In this document: positions 9,194-17,936 of the stretch, piece after piece | Numbering within the stretch: position 1 is the stretch's first letter | Layout of the letters: each line of letters begins with the position of its first letter | Origin: Laspinema sp. D2d | Lineage (GTDB): Bacteria > Cyanobacteriota > Cyanobacteriia > Cyanobacteriales > Laspinemataceae | Reading direction: 5' to 3' | NCBI RefSeq assembly: GCF_025370755.1 | Contig: NZ_JAMXFC010000009.1 | Coordinates: forward strand, 48,841-112,840 | DNA length: 64,000 bases | Position numbers and translations under genes: made by a program | Notes under the pieces: model-generated | Databases searched by the model: none | What the model saw: the letters and a program-made list of their open reading frames with translations, nothing else | What the model was told of the DNA's origin: nothing

Positions 9194-10504
9194 TTACAAG
9201 AGGTTTCTAGTCTTGATTTGTAGGTAGCGATCTACCAGTTGATCACTAATTAAGTTAGCTGGAGAATCTAAAACTAAAACCCCTTTTTGCTTGAGATTAC
9301 CAAATACCAATTGGCGCTGAGATAATAAATTTAAGGCGACTGCACGGGAATAGGTAGTGTCAATCTTTTCTGTGGAATGGTGGGCAATTTCATCAACTTG
9401 AGGATCGCGGAGGGTGACACAAAAGGGCAAGTAACGGGGGGTAAGGCGTTGCAAAGCGCCCAGCAGTTCCGCAGAAGCGGTGGCATCGACGATATCCGTA
9501 ATCATCACCACCAGCGCCCTCCGAGTATGTTGGGACAGGACTCGGGTGACAGCACCCATATAGTCCGGTTCGAGTAATACGGGTTGAATGGGGGTGAGAC
9601 GTTCGATAAAGTGAGAGAGCTGATGTTGACCTTGTACTGGAGGAATCCAAGTGTGAATATCGCGATCAAATACCGCCACTCCAACCCGATCGCCTCGATT
9701 TAACCCCGCCAATGCTAAAGATAAAGTGGCATTTAATCCCCAATCAAACCGCTGCATCCCCTGCACTTGTGCGGTCATCAACCGTCCGCGATCAAGTAAA
9801 ATGAGTAGGGTTTGCTCCCGTTCCGGTTCTAATACGCGCACTAGAGGACGATGACGCCGCGCTGTTGCTTTCCAATCAATCAGGCGTGTATCATCCCCCA
9901 TCCCATATTCCCGCAATTCCGCAAATTCGGTCCCATTTCCGAGGCGGCGCATCCGTTGTCGCATGGTTCCGGTAGACTGCACCGCTAAACGAATGGTCAG
10001 CGATCGCAATCCCACCAAATCCGGATAAACAGGCACTTTCACCCCTGCCGGAATAGTCCAATCCAACCACGCCAAACCCCAGGGACCCAACTGCCGCACT
10101 TGAATATCCCCCCACTCGTACTCTCCCCGCTTGCTGGGTTTCACTGTATAAGTGAGTTCTTGGGTAGTATTTGCGGTTACAGTGGTTTGCAAGTACCGCG
10201 CAGAGACGTCAAATGCCATCGGATAGCGATCGCCAATCCGAATCACTGCTGATTGGTTTGTGGACTCGACAGCAAGCACCACCAGATTATCCCGCCCAAT
10301 GGACAATTTACCCAAAGGCGATCGCGTCACTTTAACCCGATAATTTTGCACGCGCTGACTATCAATAAACCCTAGCAATAATACAATAAAATCTAACACT
10401 AAGGTTATTAAAATACTAATAATAGGATTCAGTACAATCGCCGTAAAAATGGCGATTGCTATTCCGAGTCCTAACAAGAAATAAAAGAGTCTGGATGGAA
10501 TCAT
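9194..10504 (-). CDS. DUF58 domain protein
   Basis: A 436-residue protein with two adjacent N-terminal membrane segments (about 5-50), a beta-rich middle and a DUF58/von Willebrand A-like domain from about 190. The DUF58 signature is clear: EFAELREYGMGDDTRLIDWK followed by ATARRHRPLVR. DUF58 proteins are encoded beside MoxR ATPases and are thought to act with them in assembly or envelope processes. The gene is 105 bases downstream of moxR on the same strand, so it is probably the last gene of the DUF4129-DUF4350-MoxR-DUF58 operon. Confidence 0.9.
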   Translation of the reverse strand: MIPSRLFYFLLGLGIAIAIFTAIVLNPIISILITLVLDFIVLLLGFIDSQRVQNYRVKVTRSPLGKLSIGRDNLVVLAVESTNQSAVIRIGDRYPMAFDVSARYLQTTVTANTTQELTYTVKPSKRGEYEWGDIQVRQLGPWGLAWLDWTIPAGVKVPVYPDLVGLRSLTIRLAVQSTGTMRQRMRRLGNGTEFAELREYGMGDDTRLIDWKATARRHRPLVRVLEPEREQTLLILLDRGRLMTAQVQGMQRFDWGLNATLSLALAGLNRGDRVGVAVFDRDIHTWIPPVQGQHQLSHFIERLTPIQPVLLEPDYMGAVTRVLSQHTRRALVVMITDIVDATASAELLGALQRLTPRYLPFCVTLRDPQVDEIAHHSTEKIDTTYSRAVALNLLSQRQLVFGNLKQKGVLVLDSPANLISDQLVDRYLQIKTRNLL

Positions 10505-10609
10505 AAAACCTTTTTTTGTAGGGTTGAGCCAGGGTCAGGTATCTTAAAAAGATGAGGAATAGTCGATATAACTTATGATAAGAATCGTTCATCCCTCATC
10601 CTTGAGCAT

Positions 10610-11560
10610 TCATCTGGGTACGGCAACTTGTTGGAGTAGGGAGGCGATCGCACTCTCAATTTGTACTCCATCAAGTAACGCTTCTGGTTTGAGAATAAAC
10701 CGATGACGCAGTAAAGGAAATGCCACCGCTTTGACATCATCTGGGGTCACATAATCCCGCTCATTTAACCAAGCCTGCGCCTTACTACTTTGTAACCAAG
10801 CGACAGCCGATCGCGGAGAAGCCCCTAATGCTAAATCAGGAAATTGGCGGGATTTTTGTACTAAAGCTAATACATAATCCAAGAGATTATCAGCAACCTG
10901 CACTCCCTTAATTTCTTCTCTGGCCTTGAGAATTTGCTGCACCGTTGCCAAGGGTTTGATTTGAGTTAACTCTAAGCGTTTGGCTTGAAATCCTGCCTGA
11001 GAATTCAGCAACATTTGCTTTTCCGCTGCCGGGTCCGGATAATCCACCACCAGTTTAAATAAAAAGCGATCGAGTTGTGCTTCCGGCAGGGGATAGGTTC
11101 CTTCAAATTCCAGGGGATTTTGAGTGGCGATCGTCCAAAATAAATCCGGTAATGGCAAACTTTCTCCATCTAAAGTAATCTGCTGTTCTTCCATCGCTTC
11201 CAACAAAGCCGCTTGAGTTTTGGGGGGAGTCCGGTTAATCTCATCTGCCAGCAAAACCTCGGTAAAAACAGGTCCTTTTTTTAAGGTAAAACTTCCAGTA
11301 TTCATCTCAAAAATATTCGTCCCGAGGATATCTGAAGGTAAAATATCCGGGGTGAGCTGAATTCGGCGAAAATCTGCTTGAATTAAGCGGGCTAACACCT
11401 TGACTAATAAGGTTTTTCCCGTTCCCGGGACACCTTCTAAAATGACATGACCCCCCGATAATAACGCTACCAGCAATTGTTGTACCACTGCCGATTGTCC
11501 GACAACAATTTTGTCCAATGCCTGACCCAGGCGTTTTAAAATTGCCCTTGTTTCACTCAT
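10610..11560 (-). CDS. MoxR-family AAA+ ATPase
   Basis: A 316-residue AAA+ ATPase of the MoxR family, thought to act as a chaperone for metalloenzyme or envelope-complex assembly. The Walker A motif GVPGTGKTLL, Walker B LLADEINR and sensor region WTIATQNPLEFEGTYPLPEA are all intact. Start: the frame is open to 11623, but ATG at 11560 (MSETRAILKRLG) fits the family length and places the gene 17 bases after the DUF4350 stop instead of overlapping it. It is cotranscribed with the DUF4350 gene upstream and probably the DUF58 gene downstream. Confidence 0.93.
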   Translation of the reverse strand: MSETRAILKRLGQALDKIVVGQSAVVQQLLVALLSGGHVILEGVPGTGKTLLVKVLARLIQADFRRIQLTPDILPSDILGTNIFEMNTGSFTLKKGPVFTEVLLADEINRTPPKTQAALLEAMEEQQITLDGESLPLPDLFWTIATQNPLEFEGTYPLPEAQLDRFLFKLVVDYPDPAAEKQMLLNSQAGFQAKRLELTQIKPLATVQQILKAREEIKGVQVADNLLDYVLALVQKSRQFPDLALGASPRSAVAWLQSSKAQAWLNERDYVTPDDVKAVAFPLLRHRFILKPEALLDGVQIESAIASLLQQVAVPR

Positions 11561-11577
11561 GTTTTGAATCCCTAACT

Positions 11578-12705
11578 TTACAATGAAATAGCCCGACGAA
11601 TAGCCGCCCATTTTTTCAGCCAACGTAGCAAGTCAAACTCGCCTAGACGACGCGGTTTAGAACTTCCCTGCAATTGCTGCATTAATTCCCTTGCTGGACG
11701 CCCAGTTTTTTCGGACCAAGCTTTTGCCAAGGTTTCAGAATCCAGGAGAACTGAACCCAATCCTAATGCTTTTTGCAGTTGCAATTGTTCTTCTTTTCCC
11801 ACGACTTCTACTATAAAATCATGACAACCTGCTTTTTGCAACACGCCAGCTAATGCCTGGATATAGGCTTTGCTATTTTCCACTCCTGATGTCGAGACTC
11901 GATTCAATTGTCCCAATCGCCGATTTTTTGCCCAAGTCAGGACCATAATCAACAAAATACCCTGTACCAAGGCTGGAAAAATTGGGGTTTGAAGCAAATA
12001 ATTAACTAAGGTTTGTTTTTGTTCCCGTTCGATGACTTCTGAATCTTTATAGCCGTGGGAATATTCATCAATAAAAATAGGCCGATCGCCTTCGCTCACC
12101 AAATTTGCTAAAAACTCATAATTCCCCGGGATATCTTGATACCCATTAGCCGCTAAATAGGGAGTATTTGCATAAATCACTTTGCCTTGACCGATATTTT
12201 GCTGCCAAACCATTGCGCCAAATTCATCGCCTAACAGAATTTGACTGGCGTTCATCCGGCGTCTCCTCGTTTCAATTTTCACCTCCCCAAACGGACTGTT
12301 CTGGAGGGTCCTAAATGGGGCTTCTGTAACCGGCGTTTTCACCCCTAAAATGACTAAAACATTCCCCTGGCTGACCCAGTTTTGTTCCGATTCCGACAGG
12401 AGGTTGAAATTGCCTTCGCCTCGGATTTCCCGGGTGAACCGACTGTCAACATGGAGAAACGTTACTGGGGTATCAATTTCTTCACTTTCAATTAATTCAT
12501 CCACGGGTTTTTTCCATCGTTGAATAGGGGCTTTGCGGGCTTGCATATAAGCGTACCATGCCCCATATCCATCGGGATTAATTCGATAAGTTGAACCGCT
12601 ATTGATTCGACCACTACTGGCCGGGGCCATCACAAAAGTTAACAGAATAATTGCCCCGATCGCCAGGACCAGAAACACCCCTATTTTACGAGTAGATAAA
12701 TTCAT
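11578..12705 (-). CDS. DUF4350 domain protein
   Basis: A 375-residue protein. It has an N-terminal membrane anchor (about 8-28), an extracytoplasmic DUF4350 domain (about 45-210) that starts with a YRINPDGYGAWYAYMQ segment, a second membrane segment (about 235-255) and a cytoplasmic C-terminal domain. DUF4350 proteins are encoded with MoxR, DUF58 and DUF4129 and probably form one envelope-associated machine with them. The start overlaps the upstream DUF4129 stop by four bases (ATGA), which indicates translational coupling. Confidence 0.85.
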   Translation of the reverse strand: MNLSTRKIGVFLVLAIGAIILLTFVMAPASSGRINSGSTYRINPDGYGAWYAYMQARKAPIQRWKKPVDELIESEEIDTPVTFLHVDSRFTREIRGEGNFNLLSESEQNWVSQGNVLVILGVKTPVTEAPFRTLQNSPFGEVKIETRRRRMNASQILLGDEFGAMVWQQNIGQGKVIYANTPYLAANGYQDIPGNYEFLANLVSEGDRPIFIDEYSHGYKDSEVIEREQKQTLVNYLLQTPIFPALVQGILLIMVLTWAKNRRLGQLNRVSTSGVENSKAYIQALAGVLQKAGCHDFIVEVVGKEEQLQLQKALGLGSVLLDSETLAKAWSEKTGRPARELMQQLQGSSKPRRLGEFDLLRWLKKWAAIRRAISL

Positions 12706-13292
12706 AATTTTTTCTCAATTTCTTGATAAGCTTTCTGACATTCTCTCCATTTATCCGAGGTAATCTCTTGATTGGAAAAATAAAATTGTTCATGGGTTTC
12801 AAAGAGAATTTGATAAGCTTGATTGCGTTGGCTTTGCTGGAGTAATGCCTGATATTCACGATTGGTTAAGCTAGGTTGATGAGGAATAATCCCTCGATCA
12901 TTCAATCCTTGGAGCATAGCTAAATACAAACATCGACAAGCTTCGCCATAATTGCCCCTCCCCTGAAACTGACGCGATCGCTTTAACCATTCCTCCACCG
13001 ATAATCTTGAGGTAAGAGTGGTTTCTTTAGCCCGAACACGAGTGGGACCTAACCTCCGATACAGATAAGGAACTAAAACATCAGAAAGACGCCAAAAAAA
13101 CCAAACTGCCAGTAAAAGAGCGATCGTCCATCCGAGTACCCTTGCTACTTGATCCAACCCCGAAATTTCCAACTGAGGGAATTCGGGGAGTTCGAGTTTA
13201 GCCATTTCTAGTTCCCACCATTCAGATATCTTTTGTCCAAGGAGTTGAATTTGCCACCCAATACTATCATTCTCAAACGACTCTGTAGCCAT
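12702..13292 (-). CDS. DUF4129 domain protein
   Basis: A 196-residue protein with one membrane segment at about 50-75 (VLGWTIALLLAVWFFWRLSD). A C-terminal DUF4129 domain at about 95-190 includes GNYGEACRCLYLAMLQGLND and LTNREYQALL. Such domains often accompany transglutaminase, MoxR and DUF58 proteins. It is the first gene of the operon and its stop overlaps the DUF4350 start. The promoter should lie in 13293-13400; I do not recognise one with confidence. Confidence 0.85.
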   Translation of the reverse strand: MATESFENDSIGWQIQLLGQKISEWWELEMAKLELPEFPQLEISGLDQVARVLGWTIALLLAVWFFWRLSDVLVPYLYRRLGPTRVRAKETTLTSRLSVEEWLKRSRQFQGRGNYGEACRCLYLAMLQGLNDRGIIPHQPSLTNREYQALLQQSQRNQAYQILFETHEQFYFSNQEITSDKWRECQKAYQEIEKKL

Positions 13293-13602
13293 AAATCCGT
13301 TGCATCCGATACAGTAAGTTAATCGATACAGGAATCAAGACACACCCTCTCAGGCGAGGGATAATCTATTTATAATCCATTACGGTAGCGATCGCCTAGT
13401 AAATCAACCCGATGATGGCTGCGGGGAACAAGAAACCGGGTTTTCCAATACAAATGCTTGTCAAAGTCTCATCCTGTTGGGCTAAAAATCCAATTTTTCA
13501 CCGCTACCTGATGGGAAATCTAAGATTGATAAAGGAAGGCGATCGGGCAATCATCCACGTCAGATTGTGGTATGGTAGAGTTATCCCAATTGGTGATTAG
13601 CG
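13293..13602. other. Intergenic region with AGAAACCGGG repeat
   Basis: About 310 bases between the divergent DUF4129 and antitoxin genes. It has one copy of AAGAAACCGGGTTTT near 13429 and a 62-codon open frame (13412-13600) that runs through that repeat and has no protein-like features. Promoters for both flanking genes should be here. Confidence 0.5.
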
Positions 13603-13833
13603 ATGGAAGGATCTCTAAGTATTCACATTCCCCAAGAACTACTAGAAAGCGCCCAACGCCTGAGCAGTCCCGAGGAAACGTTAAATGATGTCGTTATCCT
13701 CGCATTGGAGCGGGAAGTGCGACGCCGGAAAGGATTAGCCGCCCATCAAAAAATTCTAGCCCTCAACAAAGAATTACCGCCCCAACCGGATGATACTAAA
13801 TTGATTCGTCAGCTTAGAGAAGGGGAAAGATGA
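13603..13833 (+). CDS. Orphan VapB/RHH-like type II antitoxin
   Basis: A 76-residue protein. The N-terminus (LSIHIPQELLESAQRL) and the following helices (LNDVVILALEREVRRRKG) look like a ribbon-helix-helix or VapB-type DNA-binding antitoxin. A polar C-terminal tail (about 50-76) is of the kind that usually wraps around the toxin. Its stop overlaps an ATG by four bases (ATGA), the usual antitoxin-toxin junction, but the following frame closes after ten codons. The toxin therefore seems to have been lost. It lies beside a restriction-modification system in an AT-rich accessory patch. The family assignment is inferred from pattern only. Confidence 0.7.
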   Translation: MEGSLSIHIPQELLESAQRLSSPEETLNDVVILALEREVRRRKGLAAHQKILALNKELPPQPDDTKLIRQLREGER

Positions 13834-13862
13834 GTAGAACCCTTTGCTTAGAGACGCAATGA
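13830..13862 (+). pseudogene. Probable remnant of a PIN/VapC-like toxin start
   Basis: From ATG at 13830 the frame reads MSRTLCLETQ and stops at 13860-13862. The opening resembles the first strand of PIN-domain toxins (a start such as MSxxLCLDTS). It overlaps the antitoxin stop by four bases. No further toxin-like sequence is seen before the methyltransferase gene. Only ten codons remain, so this is suggestive rather than proven. Confidence 0.4.
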
Positions 13863-13968
13863 AAAATGGAAAATTGACAAACTGATACACTCAGCAAACA
13901 ACCAACTTCGGATTTGGGTATTTCAGTGTTATTCTCCAATTAAGTAATAATTTTAACTGATATTAATT

Positions 13969-15036
13969 TTAATATTTTACAGTTAATTCTGGAGTAGATC
14001 GGTATTCAAATTCCAGCCTATTGTTAAATAAAGCTTGATACACAGATAGTCCAACTGCTTTAGCCAGCAAGGGAGGAACCGCATTTCCCACCTGCTTGTA
14101 TTGGGCAGTTTTTGGCCCCCTGAAGACAAACTGATCGGGAAAGGATTGGAGTCTGGCAGACTCCCGTAAAGTGAGCCTTCTCACTCCTTCAACCTGGCCT
14201 GATCGAGGTCGTCCACCCTTCCTTAAATAGCGATGATATTCCAGTAAAATGCCATCACGATCCACGATATGAGTGCGGTTGCCTCCAGCAGTTGCCGGAA
14301 TGGTCCGACTGGGTTCGTTTAAATTAATGGGTCTACCTTGACCATTCACCAGCATACCGGCCCAAGGACTCGGGCGAAGAATCGGATTTTTTGCATAAGT
14401 CACTTTAGCGGTATTCGGTGTATCATTCGGCACATTTATTAGAGCTTCCCCCGCAGAAATATAAGGATTCTGCATTCCCAATCCATGAGTTTTGGGCAAA
14501 AAAGAAAAAGAAATATCTTCCAATAAACCTACAAAAAATAACCGATTTCGATGTTGTGGAACTCCATAACTGGCGGTATCCAAAATATTAATGCAAAGGG
14601 TATATTTAAGCGCAGAAAATTGCTGATTAAGCCATTGAAAATAGGGTAAATGTTTGGCAGTTTGTAATCCGGGGACATTTTCCATAATAAAGGCTTTGGG
14701 ACGGATTTGTTTGACTGCCCGAATAAATTCTGGTACTATATCTCTAGGATCAGCCTGTGCAAGCTGCTTGCCAGCGACAGAAAAGGGTTGGCAGGGTGGA
14801 CCTCCAGCGACTAAATCGATCCCTTGAAACGGAGTAAAATCAATTTCACGAGCATCTTGAGTAATCAAATGGGTATCTGGAAAGTTGTGTCGGTAGGTGG
14901 CGCTCGCCCAGGAATCGATTTCTATTGCTGTGGTTACATTCCATCCTGCTTGATGGAGGCCCAAAGATAGCCCTCCTGCACCAGCAAATAGGTCAATTGC
15001 AGTGTTTTTAGGGTTTTTAGAATAATTGTAATGCAC
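13969..15036 (-). CDS. DNA (cytosine-5-)-methyltransferase
   Basis: A 355-residue C5 cytosine methyltransferase with all main motifs in order: motif I DLFAGAGGLSLGL, motif IV GGPPCQPFSVAGK with the catalytic Cys, motif VI ENVPGL, motif VIII QHRNRLFFVG and motif X GNAVPPLLAKAVG. The short target-recognition region between VIII and IX is typical of a single-specificity type II enzyme. It faces away from the restriction endonuclease gene at 15283 across a 246-base AT-rich gap, forming one restriction-modification unit. Protection of a chromosomal site would persist even if the nuclease is inactive. Confidence 0.95.
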   Translation of the reverse strand: MHYNYSKNPKNTAIDLFAGAGGLSLGLHQAGWNVTTAIEIDSWASATYRHNFPDTHLITQDAREIDFTPFQGIDLVAGGPPCQPFSVAGKQLAQADPRDIVPEFIRAVKQIRPKAFIMENVPGLQTAKHLPYFQWLNQQFSALKYTLCINILDTASYGVPQHRNRLFFVGLLEDISFSFLPKTHGLGMQNPYISAGEALINVPNDTPNTAKVTYAKNPILRPSPWAGMLVNGQGRPINLNEPSRTIPATAGGNRTHIVDRDGILLEYHRYLRKGGRPRSGQVEGVRRLTLRESARLQSFPDQFVFRGPKTAQYKQVGNAVPPLLAKAVGLSVYQALFNNRLEFEYRSTPELTVKY

Positions 15037-15282
15037 GGTTTATTGCTACCCAATTCCAAATTTAAACTAAAGAGAGGTTGTCCAAGGTGGGTACTACCTC
15101 CTCATTCTTACTCTTATTAATTATTTCATTTTTTCAAATTTTTGTCAACCTTTAATTAAAATTAATACCCGAATAATGAACAACCCAAAAACCCTAAAAA
15201 AATTAAATTATTATGAGTCATTGATGGAATGATTGACGTAAGTATTTAGAATAAAACGGCTCCAAACTAAGGGAACATAAAA

Positions 15283-16275
15283 ATGATAAAAGAAACTGTA
15301 AATCATCAACAGGCGGCCCAGGCACTTGAATTGGCTTGGGACAGTATAGAGCAGAAGACGATTGCCCCTAACTTAGATGAAATAGCGGGACGCATCAAAT
15401 TAATTATTACTTCCCCGGGTAATATTGCTTTTAAGTATATTCTCATCACCCGAATCTTAGCCAAATATGTTAATCCCAGTATCCATCCTAGAGCTTTACA
15501 AGTTGAAAGCGAGTTGCCTGGGGCTTATGATGCTCGTAGCCTTTGCCATTCTGTAATTGTCCGATTTGAAAAAAGAAAAGGAAATCTATTTGGCCTTTCT
15601 AATGAGCCATTTCTCAGTAAACCTGCTAGACATCGAGAACATGATAAATTAAATCGACAGCTAAAAAATAAACGAATAGCGGAGGTTCTACATGATGTTC
15701 TTGAAATAATTGCTTGTTCAGGACAGGAAGTCGTGTTTTCTAGTCTGGTTCATACACTCAGACTCGCAAAAGAACGAGGTGCAACTATTGTAGAGGTGGG
15801 GTTTTCCGCTGATCCGAATTATGATCGTCTTCTTCAGTTTGTACAAGAGTTTCTCCTTGAGGCAGAGGGTGGAGTCCGCTTAGTCAGTATAACCGGGGCT
15901 TTTTTGCAGCTTTTCAACCCAGAATATGAGGTTAAAATTTATCATCCTAATGCTTCCGATAAATTTGGAAAAACTGCCGGAGATATTGAAATATGGAATG
16001 ACAAGATCTTAATCAGTGCTACGGAGTGCAAGCATCGATCTATTACCGTAGATGATATTAGACACGGGATTACTAAAGGAAAAGAATATGGAATACCTGA
16101 ATACTGTTTTACTTTGGCAAGTGGACTAGAAGTAGGGCAAGAATCGGAGATTAACGATGAAATTATAGGGGTGAAAATATGGATGTCATTCTCATTAATA
16201 TCCACGAAGCTTTGCAATTTTGGATTAGCATTCTTAATCCCAAGCGAAGACAGATTTTTGGGGAAACAGTGGTAA
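15283..16275 (+). CDS. Type II restriction endonuclease, SacI-like family, apparently frameshifted
   Basis: The 330-residue open frame resembles the SacI family of type II endonucleases. It has YDARSLCHSVIVRFEK, then LFGLSNEPFLSKPAR, and a PD-(D/E)xK-like centre, GDIEIWNDK...ATECKHR. The last 33 or so residues look unnatural. In the +2 frame, from about 16170, the sequence reads a plausible continuation (ENMDVILINIHEAL through LNPKRRQIFGETV) to a stop at 16344-16346. One extra G in GGGG at 16168-16171 would join the two. The nuclease is therefore either inactive or hit by a sequencing indel. The PD-ExK core is upstream of the shift. The methyltransferase lies divergent at 13969-15036. The family name comes from memory of conserved blocks, not a search. 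Confidence 0.75.
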   Translation: MIKETVNHQQAAQALELAWDSIEQKTIAPNLDEIAGRIKLIITSPGNIAFKYILITRILAKYVNPSIHPRALQVESELPGAYDARSLCHSVIVRFEKRKGNLFGLSNEPFLSKPARHREHDKLNRQLKNKRIAEVLHDVLEIIACSGQEVVFSSLVHTLRLAKERGATIVEVGFSADPNYDRLLQFVQEFLLEAEGGVRLVSITGAFLQLFNPEYEVKIYHPNASDKFGKTAGDIEIWNDKILISATECKHRSITVDDIRHGITKGKEYGIPEYCFTLASGLEVGQESEINDEIIGVKIWMSFSLISTKLCNFGLAFLIPSEDRFLGKQW

Positions 16276-16346
16276 ATATTTTAAGAAAAATCCGGCAATT
16301 CGATAGTGCCAATACTGCTGCTCAAATGTGGAATAAACTCGCCTAG
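16173..16346 (+). pseudogene. Detached C-terminal part of the restriction endonuclease
   Basis: About 57 codons, out of frame with 15283-16275. The translation is amphipathic and protein-like: DVILINIHEALQFWISIL, then NPKRRQIFGETVVNILRKI, and it ends MWNKLA. It overlaps the end of the main frame, as expected for a one-base shift. A free-standing small gene from ATG at 16179 is possible, since AGGGG lies just upstream, but less likely. Confidence 0.55.
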
Positions 16347-16430
16347 CTGACTTTGGTTAACTTCCCTCGAAATCTCGTCTTCAATGACTTACACTATAAT
16401 TGAAGGTAATCCCTCGAAAATTGTTGTAAA

Positions 16431-17777
16431 ATGACTCCAGCAACTGCCCCCATTTTAATGAGTGAGGACCAAGCCTTATCCTTGGTGGAATCGACCCTGA
16501 AGCAATCCCAAGCGGATGGTGTTTTTGTGAGTTTGAGTGATGGGGAATCTTCCCTGAGTCGGTTTTCTGAAAATCAAATTACTCAAAATATTAGTCGCAG
16601 TCGGTTTAATCTCACGATTACCAGTTATTTTGGCAAACGCAGTGCTTCCGCATCAACTTCGGAAGAGGATCCCGAGGCGATCGCAACAACCCTGCGCCAA
16701 TCCGAAGAACTTGCCCGAATTGCACCGGAAGACCCAGAATGGGTTCCCCTCCTCGAACCGCAAACCTACGATCGCCGGATTCCAGCTTTTGATCATGCCA
16801 CTGCCACAGTTTCTCCCCTGCGGCGAGGAGAAATGGTCAAACAAGTGTGTGAGAAGGCGGCACAAGCTGGGGTGGAAAGTTCCGGGACCCTGAGTGTGGC
16901 GGCGACAAGTCGGGCGATCGGCAATTCTCTCGGGGTATTAGCCAGCGATCGCAAAACCGAGGCGGAGTTTAGTGTTACGGCTAAAATTGGCAAGGGGTCC
17001 AGTTGGACTTCGCGGACTGCCTTTGCGATCGATCTCCTCCCGATCGCCGAGATGACTGAACAGGCGATCGCCCGATCCATTGCCTCGCAGTCTCCCCGCA
17101 AAATTCAACCCGGTGTTTATCCCGTCATCTTTGATGCAGCGGCTTTTGCCGACTTACTCCCTTGGGTCATTTGGAATATGGATGCCAGGGCAGCAGATGA
17201 AGGGCGATCGTTTATGTCTCAAACCGATGCAGCAGGCAAATCCGCTGGGAATCGCATCGGAGAAACAATGTTTAGCCCCTTGGTCCAAGTCCAGCGTAAT
17301 CCCGCCCATCCCTTATTGCAATCCGGTACGTTTTTCGAGGATGGATTGAGTAATACACCCTTGGATATCATCACTAATGGCATTCCCCAAACCCTGTCTT
17401 ACAGTCGATATTGGGCGCAACAGCAGGGCAAACAACCCACGGGTATGATGTACCCCATTGTCATGACGGGTTCCGATGCTAGTCTGTCCGATTTAATTGC
17501 CCAAACCTCACAAGGTATTCTAGTGAGTCGTGCTTGGTATGTGCGCTATATCAATCCGCGCACCTTAGAAGTCACCGGCATGACGCGGGATGGGACATTC
17601 TGGATTGAAAATGGGGAAATTGCCTACCCCATTGAAAACCTGCGCTTTAATCAAAGTTTACCGGAGATGTTAGGAGAGGTGGACGCTCTCACAACGGGAC
17701 AACGCTTTGGGGGTAGTGTTGTTCCCGGCGTGCGTGTCAAAGCCTTTAACTTCACGAGTACGACGGATAGCATATAA
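16431..17777 (+). CDS. pmbA: PmbA/TldE-family protein
   Basis: A 448-residue member of the TldD/PmbA family that lacks HExxxH, as PmbA (TldE) proteins do. In the heterodimer PmbA helps form the closed peptidase chamber while TldD supplies the zinc site. Family features include the N-terminal SRFNLTITSYFGKRSASAST and the C-terminal IENGEIAYPIENLRFN and GSVVPGVRVKAF. The ATG at 16431 is used; a second ATG at 16458 is possible. The tldD partner is at 307-1794. The two are separated by 14.6 kb that includes accessory DNA. Confidence 0.9.
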   Translation: MTPATAPILMSEDQALSLVESTLKQSQADGVFVSLSDGESSLSRFSENQITQNISRSRFNLTITSYFGKRSASASTSEEDPEAIATTLRQSEELARIAPEDPEWVPLLEPQTYDRRIPAFDHATATVSPLRRGEMVKQVCEKAAQAGVESSGTLSVAATSRAIGNSLGVLASDRKTEAEFSVTAKIGKGSSWTSRTAFAIDLLPIAEMTEQAIARSIASQSPRKIQPGVYPVIFDAAAFADLLPWVIWNMDARAADEGRSFMSQTDAAGKSAGNRIGETMFSPLVQVQRNPAHPLLQSGTFFEDGLSNTPLDIITNGIPQTLSYSRYWAQQQGKQPTGMMYPIVMTGSDASLSDLIAQTSQGILVSRAWYVRYINPRTLEVTGMTRDGTFWIENGEIAYPIENLRFNQSLPEMLGEVDALTTGQRFGGSVVPGVRVKAFNFTSTTDSI

Positions 17778-17936
17778 CGGACTCTGGAAGACGGGAAGAG
17801 TTGATTGATCGCCGAATTCGTCTGGATCCGAAAAGGCATTTTTGTTCCCCACTCTTCCCTCATTTCAAATTGGGCAAGGTTTGGTTTATAATTGGAAAGT
17901 CTTGACCCCCAAAATAGATAATTAAGTAGGTGGTAA

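Noticed and set aside
13412-13600. 62-codon frame upstream of the antitoxin
   Set aside because: It runs through an AGAAACCGGG repeat and has no protein-like pattern.
16179-16346. Independent 55-codon gene after the restriction endonuclease
   Set aside because: Better explained as the shifted C-terminus of the nuclease, although AGGGG upstream keeps it possible.
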